Shown in pieces: positions 50,216 through 63,100 of a stretch of DNA of 64,000 nt. Source of the DNA: Struthidea cinerea (lineage: Eukaryota > Chordata > Aves > Passeriformes > Corcoracidae); NCBI GenBank assembly GCA_013397865.1, contig VZTI01005061.1:2982902-3046901 (forward strand). Direction: 5' to 3'. Both the position numbers and the translations under genes were made by a program. Positions within the stretch are counted from its first letter, which is position 1; each line of letters begins with the position of its first letter. The notes beneath the pieces were generated by a model. The model had not been told where the DNA came from. It saw only the letters and a program-made list of their open reading frames with translations, and did not search any database.

Positions 50216-50308
50216 ATCCAGTAAAGCATTTAAGAGGCTGCTTAATTTTAAGCATAGAAGGACTCCCCAGAGAAGGTATAAAACAGATGCTAAAGTGTTT
50301 TCCTGGAT
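50216..50308. mobile_element. Palindromic MITE-like ancient repeat
   Basis: The left arm ATCCAGTAAAGCATTTAAG (50216-50234) and the right arm CTAAAGTGTTTTCCTGGAT (50290-50308) are reverse complements at 15 of 19 positions. The inner part GGCTGCTTAATTTTAAGCAT fits the continuation of the left arm in a palindromic element I recall from turtle, crocodile and bird DNA (CCAGCAAAGCACTTAAG..GCTTAACTTTAAGCA). The symmetry is visible in the sequence itself; the family link is from memory. It is probably a nonautonomous DNA transposon fossil. Confidence 0.55.
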
Positions 50309-50374
50309 GGAGCACGCAGTTGGTCAAAATTTGTTCTTCTGTGTATTTTCTTTTTGTTTTGCTTTGTTTTATAG

Positions 50375-50504
50375 GAAGATGTTAAGATTGCATCAAGCCC
50401 TTTAGAAGTCCATTATGCATGCTAGCTATTCATAGGATAATATGAAACCTTATCATGTGCAATATAAATATGAGTATTTCAGTATTACACAGAGATCTAA
50501 TAAA
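50375..50504 (+). other. Candidate terminal exon with polyadenylation signal (low confidence)
   Basis: A very strong acceptor (long T-rich tract ending TTTTGCTTTGTTTTATAG) ends at 50374. In phase 0 the next 16 codons read EDVKIASSPLEVHYAC and stop at TAG (50423-50425). An AATAAA signal follows at 50499-50504, with GT-rich sequence after it. The order acceptor, short tail, stop, poly(A) signal is what a short last exon would show. A donor-like AAG|GTAAGG also occurs at 50727. The frame is short, so chance remains likely. Confidence 0.2.
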
Positions 50505-53500
50505 AAGTTACTGTGCTATGGACGGTGCTCACATAAAGAAAACTACATCACTGGTCTCAGAACACTTTAAAATATACAGCCTTAATCTGTAGTTCTGGGA
50601 AGCTGCTAAATCCATTTGATAGAAGTGCATGGATTTTTTATCGTGAAGCCCTCTGAGTTCAGGGAAACTGTGTGATGCAGAAAGCTGTCGGAAGACTCTT
50701 CAATACAGGAATATGTCCATGAATAAGGTAAGGGGCTTCAGTTAGTGTGACAGAGGCCCCAAACCTCAAATTTACAGGCTAGCCTCAAGAACTCAGAGCT
50801 GTGCCATATGAGATGCAGATTGAAATATTACAAGCATTTCTATTCATACACATGTTCAGAGCTTCTGTTTCTATCTATAATCCTACTGTATTTGTTGTAC
50901 TATGCGATCTCCAAGTTATTAAAAGATCAGTTAGTGAAAATGAGCCAAGTTTTATTCTATTTGGGGTTGATAATTATGCCTTTTGAATGAAAAATATCTA
51001 CTTTTCCAAGCCTACACTCACTATGATACAAATGCTGCTCCTTAACCATAAATCTTGTACTCTCATTTGTAAGCAGTTTTCCCTGTAAATGTGTGAAAAA
51101 ATGGAAGCTTTACCTTGAAAGGGAAACTGATTTAACCTGGGGCCTTTCCTACCCTCTTTTGGTTATCCTTTTTCCCCCTGACTGCAGAGACAAGGAGATG
51201 AAAACTCCCTTTCACAAACTCTCATTTTTCCTCATGTTCAAAGGCTTCTGTACCATTTCTACTTTGCTCAGTATTTTCATCAGCACATCAAATAAGTTCT
51301 CTGAAATATCTTATTTTCCTACACATTTTTTTGTTTAAATGAGAGGATGACACAGTGGCAATATTTGGCATCTCAACATATATGAAAGGAAAAAAGTAAT
51401 AATCCATCTGGCTGTGTGTCGAATATTCTTCCTGTGCTGTTTCAAATGAATGTAGACCTTTCTTTTATTGGTGAATTAGTAATTGTAGCGAAGCTGTTCA
51501 AAACAGCTGCAGAAAAAGTTAAAGGATTTTAAAGCAAGTTGATTGATTGCATGTTACTGCTGTAACTGCTTCTGTGGCAGAAACCCTCTTGGCCAACATT
51601 CAGGGAATTGAATTAGGGGAAACAGAATATGCAGTTTCACACCTGAACTAGAGAATCACCATTTACACAATGCAATGCGAAGCCAAGCAGTGCTCCCATC
51701 TTGTCCAGACCTAGTTTGTGGACATTCATATGGAATTACTATTCACAGGTACATCCTTGAAGGGGTACAACTGTTCAGTGAAGTATTTTCATGATGAGAG
51801 TTTATGATTTGCCCTCCAGAACTACTGGGAATACATGTGGGCAGTCAGCAGCTTGTCTGAGCATTGCAGATTTAGGGTCTTTTGTCTCCTTGTGAAGCAA
51901 ACTGGCAGTGAATTCAGAAAGGCATGTTGACCTTGAGACCAAAGACATTCCTGCAGGTGGTCAACAGTGCCCATTCCTAGTTAATTCCAGCTTGAATAAT
52001 TTACCATCAAATGAGACAAGGTATGTCTTGGCATGAGGCAGTCCCTCAAAGCCCCATTGCTGCTTCAGTTAAGGCGATCAGAGCAGTTTGCAATCTCTCT
52101 TCACCTGACTGGCATGACCCTTCAAACATCATGGAGAGTGGCTTGGCAGCTACAACAACCAGTTGCCCCAGGACTCTGGAATATCAGGAAACAAATATTT
52201 AGGGAAACAAAGTTGTCATACTCTTACTGTTTGCATTTCAGAGCAGGGGGAAGCCTACTACTGCTTTCACTTCTGTACACAGAAGATGTTATGGATGAGA
52301 AGGTGTGATTCACCTTTTGTGAGTAGTGTGAGGTGTCACAATTTCCAGTAAGCCATCCATTCAAGTCTGGGGATTTAATCTCTCTTGCTTGTTCTGCACC
52401 TGATTTTTTTTTTCCTTTATAACTCCAAAGCCCAAAAATACTGTCCCAAGCACCTTTCTTCTTAAATTGCATATTTATTCTGTTCCTTCCATAATTCTAA
52501 GAGTTCAGATAATTTGTATCTGACAGAATAAATAACCATTTCATGATGATTTTGCTACAATGTCAGCTATCTTTCTTCCTTTTTCCTTCCAGTGGGTTGC
52601 ATATTTAACACATCACAATATGTCTAAGGATATAAGGAATTGGCTGTAGCAGTGATATGGAGTTGTTTAGGGGACTTCGCCAGTTTGTCTTGAGATGTTT
52701 TTCTGTTAGAGAATACAGACTGTGGGAAAGCTTCAGCCAGCTACTTAGGCAAAAGCAGTTTGCACCTAAAACTGCTAGACAGCAGAATCCCAAGTATTCT
52801 GTCACTAGCTTCCAAATTAAGGAGTTGTTTAAAATCACCATCCTGGGATAAGCAGAAATTCAGGCTTTGGATTTCAAATCCAGTCCCAAGGAAAAAGATC
52901 TTAGGAGTATGAGGGGTATTCTGGAATTGTTAACAGCACAAAACATCCAGACCTTGTGTACGGAATATGCAGAGGTTTCTCAGGAGTGCACACAGAAAAA
53001 AAATTAATCTACTTCATAAAAGGGATAATTTCACACTTTTAAAGCATCAAATTTTGAATGATTGCTGGCCAATACTGAACATGCATATTCTTGATTTTGC
53101 ACATTTTTTATTTTTTTACATTTTTCAGCCATTACCAAAGATGGCATAAGATTAAAGAATTCTCGGATGTGTGTGCACAAACCCACATGCATGCAGGCAC
53201 TTTCTTGTCCAGCAAGCTGAAATATTCAATTCAGTTCTCTGTTGTATTTATTCAATCTATTCTGTGTAGTGTAGTCTAGAATGAAGAAATAGGATCACTA
53301 GATCTATTGATCATGCAGAGAAACACACGCTTTTATACTTTGTAATCCCCTGGGTTCCTTTTTCACTCAGATACTGTGATGAGGAGTAAGCAACAAATAA
53401 AATGGCAGCTTTTTAAACTCATGGGTGTTGTTGCTTCCAGAGAGCTGTTACTCCTGTGCAATTGCTTCAAGCAGGCAAACAGCACCAAGCAGGACACTTT

Positions 53501-56500
53501 GTTAACACCGTAGACTCCTTTTCGTACTTCTGCAAAAGGGTCCCTCTAAGGAGCTGTACCTGCCCAAGCTACATTGTTAAAGGGGGTCCAAAGACACCCT
53601 ACTGTTACAAACCTGAGGTGCTTTCCCGGTTTCTATTAGGACTTTCCAAGCTTATTTTATGACTAAAATAGGTTTTTTCTTAAGATGTTGAAAGTGTTTA
53701 TTAGATGTCTTTTTAAAGTGTGTGTCAGGTTTTTTGTCGCTTGGAGTTCTTTCTGATCAATCAGTTAAATCCCTCATCAAAGCTCCATGCTTCTCCAGCA
53801 TTTCCAAACTAGCTCCAGTATCATGTACTATGACTATTTGTTAGGCATAAGAATCGACATTTTATGTTGAACTTTATCACTATTTAGAAAGGCTCTTGAA
53901 CTAGCAATTCTCAATGGAAAGAGGGAAGTCCTTGGTGGAAGGATCTAGTAGGTGCAGCTTTTTTGCAGTTTTAAAGAAAAGAAATACAAAAGTAAACATC
54001 CTGTAAGCCAAAAGATCATGTGCTGAGATGTTCCCATTCAAGTTAAAATGTGAAGCCTTAGATTCACAAAATAAACTAGTTTTCATATTGAGCTGTTGGA
54101 ACCACAAGCAAACTAATTGGAAAAATGAGAACCACTGCAAGGACGGATTTAAACTGGTTGCAATTGTTGAAGGAGCACTGGAATTTTCCTTCCTTCAAAT
54201 ATTAGTGTTTTGCTAAGAAACACCCTGCTTGCTGGCTGCTCACGCATGGGACAGATTGGGAGTTGGCAGCCGTTCTCCTGGGTAGGCATTGATGTGCAGA
54301 AAGCATTTAGCAGGTGTGAGGAGGAAGAGCTACATGACATGCTCTGCTGTTCATATTTTTCTTTCCCTTTTTTTGAAAACGAAAATTCAACTTAATGAGT
54401 ATACTGGTGCCTTGGTAAAAAAAATAGCATCTATTTTTTTCCTGAGGATAATCTTTTCCAGGCAGTCCTGTCTTTGCAGTCTTTCCCTTGTCTTTATGTT
54501 CCAGAAGTCGGACTGGTGGCATAATAGGATGTGGCTTATTTTTAAAGGTAATAAGCTATCATCTCAAGTGTAGAAAAGGCTGTGACAAGTCTTTAAGTTC
54601 AGCTTTATAAGCAGGGAAATGTCAAAATTTACAGCTTATCGGGCAGTACTGAAAAGTCAAACTTCTAGGCTTTGCTTGAGTAGAGCTAAATTCATGAGCA
54701 GTTAGCACATCTTAGTTCTGTGCAAAGCTCAACTTGCTTTCCTCCTTCTGTCATCTCAGGCTGCTGAAATAATTTGCATTAGGAGGCTTCAGTAAACTTT
54801 CCATAACTGCCATAATTACTCGTGGCTGCTTCGTTCTCAAGTCTATGAATTCACTGTTGAGCATTTGTAATACAAACATCCAGACTTATTCGTATTTCCA
54901 TCCTAATTTTCACTGAGTCAAAATACCAGACCCTAATTCAACTGAATTTGTCTAGTGCTCCATTAAGCCTGTTTTTGCACTTGCTTTTAGCATAATAAGT
55001 TCACTGAACTTCAGCTCCTGAAGTCACAAGATTGTAGCACTTTTGCCACTAGAGGATATTGGAAATGAGGAATTAAGGTTTAGGTATTCTGGGAAGAAAG
55101 ATTTCCGCTGTAAATCTGTAATCCAGGATTAGGCTTCCAGCTTTGAGCTCCAGATAAATTGTGACCTATTAACACATAATATGAAGGTATCCTGAATGTT
55201 CATATGCAATTTGGACAAAAATTCATTTCCACCCTTGTTTTTCATACATTCCAGCAGTGTTACTCGTTCTGTGATACAAACACCTAACCCCAAAACAGCT
55301 TTATTTCTGAATGCTTTCTATACAGTATCCAGTTCTGGTATTTGCACTTGCAGTAGACTCATGGAAAAGATCACTGTAAAGAATTCAAGGAAGCAGAGGG
55401 AAACTAGTCTGTAGGCAGAGACAGTTGAGTGGCAATTTAAATTACCAGAGATAGTTATTTAAAATATAGGAAAACATCTGATAGCAGAGGGTGAAGAAAG
55501 AATGTCAGTTTTAATCACAAAGGATAAGCAGACCTAGCAATGAAAAGTGAAAACTACACAAAGTCAACATTGAACAAGAAGCAGTTTTCTAGGAGTAAGT
55601 GGAAATTAAAAGTTTATTGGGCAAGATTTCAGGCTTTCATTCATACCTTTAAAACAAGAAGAGATTTTTTATATACTCTTCATGTAAAGTAATGCATTGT
55701 CACTTATTTGAACACATTTCTGTGTGTGAGGTGAGGAAAAGAAGTACTGTCTTGTGGTAATTCTTTCTGTCCTTAGAAAGTATAAATACATTTCACTTCC
55801 TCTCAGTAACGGGGGGAGGTGGCAGGGGAGTTGGGGAGGGCAGCTTGGAGAAACCCTGAATTGCCTGTTTTTCCTGCAGCACAATTATCAGTATTATGAA
55901 CATTTTAAGATGGCTTTGGCTACCCTTTCTACTTTATGCTCTAGAGAGGACCAGAAAGTTTTTTCCTCCCATATTTTTCATAAGAAAGGCATTCTGCTGT
56001 TTTTCGATTTTTCATTTCCGTGTTCTCTGAAGCAAGGAGCATGTGTCTGATGGGAATAGTTCTGTGATACTTGCAACACTAATCTGTTCTGTGTGGATAG
56101 CATGCAAATTTTAATTACATTAAATAATCGCACGTCTTAGAAATTAAAGCAGGGGGGTTCAGTACTGGTGTATCTGGGTAAAATGACCTCTGAAATGCTC
56201 CCAATAACTCTGTGCCACTTTCTAAGTGATGTGATGAAATAGACTTTTCTGGTCTTGGTGTGTGAAAAAATGAGTCATTTCTTGTTTCAATCTAAAGGTG
56301 CACTTTGTTTAATTTGCATTTTAAAGGCTTACTTGTTGATTTTACCACGCTTTTGAAGCAGCATGGAAAATGGAGTTTGTAGCAGCAAGCAACGGATTGG
56401 CGATGTGATATGATTCTGCCATTTGCACATCACTTAAAGGGTTCAGAGCTTCAAAATCACTTTAAGATGTGAAGCTTTAAAAATTGATCTTGTCATGTTT

Positions 56501-57830
56501 TAAACTAAAGAGAAGACTAACACTGCTTTTGAACAAGCATCTTCAATGTGCTCAAAGATGGGTTTATCTGTATTCTGTCTTATGACTTGCACACAAGAGA
56601 GTTTTGCAGAAGAATGAGGTTGGCAGAGGGAAGACAAGACAAAAAGCTTTAAGCAATTAAGGTAGGGCAGGATGAGAGCTGGATCAGATTTTTATCAACT
56701 GTGACTGCAGGAATAATAAAAGAATTTATGCTCTCCTTGAAACAGGCAAAGAAACTGGAAAGCCAAACAGTTGGGGAAATGATGGAAAGGAGTGGTTTCT
56801 ATGAAAAACTGTAGGCGTCTCTTTTTTTTTTTTTCCTGGATGAATATGGCAAAATTACCAGTTACATTGTGTCAACTTTGAAATAACTTTACATCTGTAT
56901 TTTAAGGAGACTTTGGTAGCAAAAAAAGATATTTTCATTTTTATAAATAAATATGCATACCACATCCAAAGTCACAGTTAGAAGCAAATTCTGGGTTTAT
57001 TAATTTCTCTCTTATAAGACAACCTATTTGGCCAAGATTTTCCCACTGTTTTACTGTTCTTCTCAGGAGACATATTGTCCCCTTTTGTTTGTATTTCAGT
57101 AGTTCTGAGACTACAGCTAAAGTGGGGTTGTCCTTGCTGTCAGTTTTATACAAATACAGTAAGAGACACTTTGGATCCAAAGGAATTATATTGAAAAAGC
57201 TGAAAATCTGTAGATTTAGGAAAAAATAACCAAAAAATGGACATTTTTTACTACTGTAATAAAAAATCAGGAGGGTTTTCAAAAAATGTCTTAGTACATG
57301 AGTAAAAAAAAGATGTGTTTTTCCTTTTGTATTCTAAAGACCATCCCATCTATCATCCTTCTCTTCCTTTCACCAGGAGCCCCAAATCAATTAAATGTCA
57401 TCTAACTACCTTATGTCAATTAAAGACCCCCAGCCTCAATTCCTGCAGATTAAGTCCTTCTAAAAGCTCAAAGATGCTCTGAGAAATTTGAATAGTCCAT
57501 AATTTAACTGTTTTGCACATCCAGTTTCACAGCTTCTGCAAGAATATGAACAGTTGATGCTTGTGAACAGCCCCCACATTTTGTCTGAAGAACTAACTGA
57601 AAAAGTACAGACCTTCCAGTCAGTTCCATACAAGTGAATCCCCAGGTCTCCATGTAGATCTTTATGCATCCTTTAGCTTGCAGTTCTCCACTCAAGTTCT
57701 CTGTAAGTGACGCAGATGGACAGTAACTGATCAATGCCAGGAGAGGCAGTGGAGTGAAGGAATGGACAGAAGGTACACTTGTGCAGGAGGTATGAATGCC
57801 TAGGAAGCAGAGACACAGGCAAGCATTGTA
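50505..57830. other. Unannotated AT-rich noncoding DNA
   Basis: No supported gene. Two stretches, 54755-55010 and 56290-56480, hold several POU-octamer-like and TAAT words (ATTTGCAT at 54772 and 56312) in balanced, non-repetitive sequence and could be conserved noncoding elements. A frame open from 53417 to 53662 contains four cysteines in its second half but matches no family I know. A 13-base T run lies at 56822. Confidence 0.4.
54505..54547 (+). other. Candidate 43-bp micro-exon (low confidence)
   Basis: A long pyrimidine tract ending CTTTATGTTCCAG precedes 54505, and TTAAAG|GTAATA follows at 54547. Both splice-site-like ends are good and the interval is short. Two of three frames are open, and the length is not a multiple of three. 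There is no family match, and nothing but RNA data could separate it from coincidence. Confidence 0.12.
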
Positions 57831-57857
57831 AGTAATGGACCCAATGTTATTATTTCT
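57831..57857 (+). repeat. 27-bp exact repeat, copy 1
   Basis: These 27 bases (starting AGTAATGGACCC and ending TTATTATTTCT) occur again without change at 60096-60122. The sequences to either side are unrelated. It is neither simple sequence nor part of a repeat I know. Confidence 0.95.
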
Positions 57858-60095
57858 GTGAGGATAGAGATTCTGTTTTCACCCAGTCCACTTTGAGACT
57901 TTTCCTTTTTAGCAGTCTTCCTTTTCCATTCCGAAGCCGTATCTGACAGTCCGAAGCCCTCTCCACAGTCTGAAAGACACAGGAATCTATGTAAAAAGGA
58001 AATAGCCTTCATGAAGCCTTGAATGTCTTTCCATCAGCTTCCTGCTGATCACAACAGGTTGGATTATCTGGCTCCCTGAAGGCATGTCCAAAGAAGATTA
58101 CAAGTCTATCTTGTAACATTTGACAAAAGTATTTCTTTTTGTGCAGGAAGTGTCTCAGCAGATTTCTGGGTCTGATGTATAGATAAAGCAGCTCTAGACC
58201 AGCAGGGGTGTGTTCTTTATTCCTGACAGTTGCAATAATCCGGGTCAGCATGTCTGTTTGACACAACTCATTATCCATATAGCTATAGAGTCAGGAGGAT
58301 GGTGTGTAAAAGGACCATGCAATGCCCCAAGGATTATTGAAATCATGTGGCACAGTAGGAAAGTGGCATGGGGAAGCTGGATCTCTGCTGTGTGGTAAGG
58401 ACTTACTGTGTTAGGAAGAAGAAGAGATGAACTATGGTCAGAGGTATCCCATGATTATTAAAAATCCTCTGCTTTCCACCACAGGTGGGAAAACTAAGCA
58501 TAATATTCTGGCTAAATTCCAGTTTGAATAACTGCAATGAATTCAGTTTTAATTCCTTTCGCAGTTTCAGATGATTCATTATAGTCATTTTCACTCCTGT
58601 AGCAATGATGGAGGGACAGGTAGTATGTATAAAACAGCAAAACTGTCTTACATTACCCTTTTTCTGTGCTTCACTCTTTCTAAGAGGGGCTTTGGAGAGT
58701 CTAGGAAAGAGTGACCACCTGTGACTTCTAATATGAGCTGGATGGGATCCAATGATCACATGGGGAAAATTCCTCGCAAAGACAGTGATTCAGACAAAAG
58801 ATATTTTCACATGTCATTTGAGAGGAGGCAATGCAATGAAATCCAGGATATTTACACAGTTAGATGTGTGGTTTAGTTTCCCAGTGCCAAATGCAATGAG
58901 GAATCATATATATCTGACAAATTATGGCATGGTGCTCATGCTCTGCAAGATACATCTATTCTTCCCTCTCCTTTTGATGAGTCTTGCTGGGATTATCCCT
59001 TTGGGATATCATTCCCTTGAGCTGAATTTCTTCTCATGTCATCTAGTCCAGCTTTGAAGTTCACACACTCATTTCTTGGGTTATGGATTTGGCAATGTGA
59101 AGAGTGAGACATGAAAATATCCATAAGACCCTTTTCCTCATGTTCTGAATATGATGCAGGAATCCTATCCAGATGGAGAAAATCTATGCAGTAGAGGCCT
59201 AGTATTTTCTACATCTTAGAAATGTGTTCATAAAACATTGCAATATTCTTTAAAGTTAATCTTAAAAGACAAAAGTTGTATCTGCTCTTCCAAACCCTAC
59301 TTGCAGAAGGATGCCCAGATAAGAGCTGAGAGTATTGTCCCCAGGTCAAAAGCCCCTACCGAAATTTTGTATTTCTAAACACAAAATTATACCTCTTTAA
59401 AATCTCAAAGCATTACTCATTATGGCCTATTTTTATTCCCATCCTTAATTTTCACAATAACATGTAATGAAAAATTCACTTTTTAATTAATAAAGAAGCA
59501 AAAAGAAAAAAATAGCATGGTGGTAATGGAAGATTAGATTTTGCCTTTTTATTTAATTGATAATCCTGAAGGTACTGAATTGAATTAATAGTAATTCCAT
59601 TACTTTATATTTTCTAGAGCTATTCTAATTTACACCAGAAGACAATCTTAAATAATTTATCATACATGTATTTAAACAGCATAAACAAAAATATATTAAG
59701 AAGTGTATTTAACAAGTGATATGAAAGAGATTTTGAAGGTCCTACCCTTTAGCCTTTGCAGAATTGTTTCAAGTATTTGGAATTCTCTCTCATATGATTT
59801 TTAAAATCTATTTTATGTATGGGAGCCTGGCAATACATTAATAGGAGAGGTCTTGTTGCATTTTATACAACATAACATGCACCAAACAGCAAACAACTGA
59901 AGTGAAATGAAGCTTTACAGTCCCTTACTCCTTGTTCTGATTCTAAACTTGTAGAATTCACAGCTTTTCACAAATATATCTGAAACATATTCAGCGTCAC
60001 TCAAGATATTATTTGTTGATGTACGTTCTCTTTTGCTTTATGATGATTTTAATTAACTGCTCTTGTACCTTTGTATTCTTCATACGCTCCTCAGG
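57858..60095. other. Unannotated AT-rich noncoding DNA
   Basis: There is no gene. The part 59380-59720 is very AT-rich and full of TAAT words. The frames 58403-58759 and 58752-59057 show no known domain. Confidence 0.5.
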
Positions 60096-60122
60096 AGTAA
60101 TGGACCCAATGTTATTATTTCT
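60096..60122 (+). repeat. 27-bp exact repeat, copy 2
   Basis: This is the exact second copy of 57831-57857, in the same orientation and 2265 bases downstream. The match ends abruptly on both sides. Confidence 0.95.
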
Positions 60123-63100
60123 CACACAAATATAAATTATCAGATTTTCCACAGAATTTAATACCTAGGAAATACATTCCTGTTCCTGGCCTTTTGGGTA
60201 TGTTTTTTTAAAAAAATGGCTTTGGCTGCAGTCAGGAACAGGATGCTGACTAAAGTAAGAAATCTTATTAGTCCAGCGTCCCATCTGGCATTGCCTATAG
60301 TTCTGTCTATTTTTGCAAGACCATTCAAGCTCCAGGCTTTTGCTGCTGCCGGGAAAGAAAATATTTGTGTGCCTTTTAGGTTAAAGTCTCATGGAATACT
60401 TGGGGAGGAGGGCTGCTTCTATCAGCAGAATTACCTAAGACCTCTTCTGAGGGCTTGAATTCTCAGTGGCTCTCAGTGGCATTTGCTGATTTAATCAGCA
60501 AAAATACAGGTTAAAAATTTCAGCTTAGTTCCCTTAGTCACTAAGTGGAAAGAACTGCTTGCTTCCTCTCTATAGAATTTTAGAGCTTTATGAAGTGATC
60601 AGGGTTTTTTACATCTTGCCAACATGGGAAGAGCTTGTATGTCCTTGAGGTAAGGAACAACAACCAGCAGTTCTCAGGGGTACAACAATTTCTCACCCTT
60701 CCAAAATTCATCTGTCTCTTTTTGTCTCTTTTGGCAGCATGGTACAATCTAATTTCAGCTCCCTCTACAAAACAATTTGCTGTTGCATTATTCTGTTACT
60801 TACAGCAGATATGTAGCTCCATTCACATACAGCATGTGAGAGATGTCTAAATGATATTGTCATTATCTCTGTTATTATTGAAAGAATTTGGGGGATGTCA
60901 GAAAACTGTCAAATCCTATGGAATCAAACTGCTCTAAATAAATAAGGAACAGAACCTGCTTATAAAAGATTACTGCTCATCAGCAGCACTAGCCAAGGAA
61001 AAGAAATAGTGTCAGATCTCCTTGCTGTCTCAGCCATTTCTGACCGCATGAAAAGGTTATTTGTTTCCAGAAGGAGGAGGAAGACACTTCTGCCAATTGA
61101 AAAGTCCTCTACTGTCTCTTGAAAATGCCTCACACACCAAATTGTACTGAGGTTTGTAAAAATTATGTAGGCAACTCTAGACAAGCCAGCCAACTACAAG
61201 TGGGTTCACATCAAGTTATTCTGGCACCAAAGGTCAGTGCAATTGCTTGACTTCCTCGAGGTTCTCCTCTTCACCAGTCGCAGGCTTTCCTGGAGTTTCT
61301 CTAGGTGGCACCAGCTGCTGTCATTGACCCTCCTGAATTTGCTTCCAGTTTGTGCTTCCTTCTAAGATGTGCTAGGAATGAGTGATTATGCAGATTTAGG
61401 TGTCCTCCTTTCATGCCTATCTCTACAGAATTATATGTGTAGATGTGTGTATGTATGCATTTGTGAATGTATGGAGCCAGAGAGAACGGACAGACCACAC
61501 ACATCAATTTTACATGCTAATAGAAGTGCTTCAGAAAGGGACACGTTATTGTGAGAACAAATTTTTGTGCGTTAGCATTCATGTGTATGCACTTCCCGAC
61601 GCATATAATTCCAGTCTGGATAGGACCTTTAGCTCCTCTTTGGATTTTTTTCCTTTTTTTTTCCTACAGGCCTGAGCAGAAGGAGCTATACCAGAGCTGG
61701 AGTTTCTTAAGTGCTTTATCACAATAGTCAGAGCCATATCTACTGGGCCTTTTCAGAATATTTTATAGTTATACATTGAGAAGACAAACTACAACTCATA
61801 ATTTTTTGATTGACTGGAGGAATCTATTGCACAGGTAACCAGAAATAAGGAACTTTTGTCACCAAAAATCCACATGGCTTTTGTTACAAGAATTGCTTAA
61901 ATTTCTCTTCTTCTATCTAATACAATCCTAGAAACTGAAAAGAAATAGAAAATAAATAGTCAGCATGGCTTGATGTACCATATCACAGCCTAAGAAACTC
62001 ATCTTTGGCAAGATCAATTTTTTATAATGCAGGAATTTATTGTCAGCTGTGAGATAAAAAAGATAATAATACTGTCAATCAGTTCTAAGTCAGGGCTAGG
62101 CCTCTGTTGGAGTTTAAAACAAATGTTCCAGGTATATCAGTGATGGTAGCATAGTGTTCTAACATCAGAAATTGTTGAAAAAGGTGTGGTTTAGCAGCTG
62201 TTGTCAACTGCCTCAAAGTGACAATGTACATCTATCTGAGAAGGTACGCTCAAGCCTTCTGTTTTAAACCTGGCAGACAACTATTTGTGCTCTTAAAAAT
62301 CTTTCTGGAATATGAATCTGTTGATCCTGAGGTCTGCATGTCAAGAAAACATGTATTTGCACTGAAGTAGTTAATTTCTGGTTAATTTTGAAAATGAATT
62401 AAGGCAAAGAAAATTTAAGAAATCTTACTGAATTCTAGAAGAATTCTCTCAAGAGGTAATGTTGTTTAGAGAGCAACAATTTAATCAGAATGTAATATTC
62501 CACTTTAAAATGCCTTTTTGGGGATTTAATTTGCAGGAATGTCTCTCTGCAGACAATCTCTTAAACATATATATGGCTCATAGCACCCATGACATCTGAG
62601 CACTGTACACTTCCTGTGTGATATGGTGAAGTGCTATCATTACAGTTTTCAGACATGGTAACAAGGCACAGAGGATCCTATTTGCAAAGATATTGGTGCA
62701 CTCAGTGAGGACAATAGGGTGTTGTTATAACTCTTTCCAGAACAGTTTTTTCTGTCCAACTATTTCAAATGTTTGTCCCATCCTTTCTCACTCCAGACTC
62801 ACATGCTTCTCCAGGACCCTGTCTTCATTTTCAGTATTGTGATATGTGCAGCTGATGCTGAGGTTTCTCTACACTGCTTCTGACAAACGCAAATCTGAAC
62901 CCACTGCTGAGGCCAAGATTGCCCTTCCTTGAAAGTATAAAAAAGTAGAGTGTGTGTTGTGAGGCCATCTCAGCCCATGCTCCGGACATAACTGGAGACT
63001 TGGAGACTTTTAGTGGCACAATTTGGATTCAAGTCCCCTAAATGGTTCCAACATGGTGATAACTATGCCTGCTATGGTGTTGTCCATCACCAAATGTCCT

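Noticed and set aside
51210..51338. Acceptor-like CTGACTGCAG near 51188 followed by open frames in two phases
   Set aside because: Two different frames are open for 35 to 50 codons after the same site, which shows how easily such exon-like patterns arise by chance here.
53417..53662. Frame with four cysteines downstream of an acceptor-like TTCCAG
   Set aside because: The pyrimidine tract is weak, the donor-like GAG|GTGCTT is poor, and the cysteine spacing matches no family I know.
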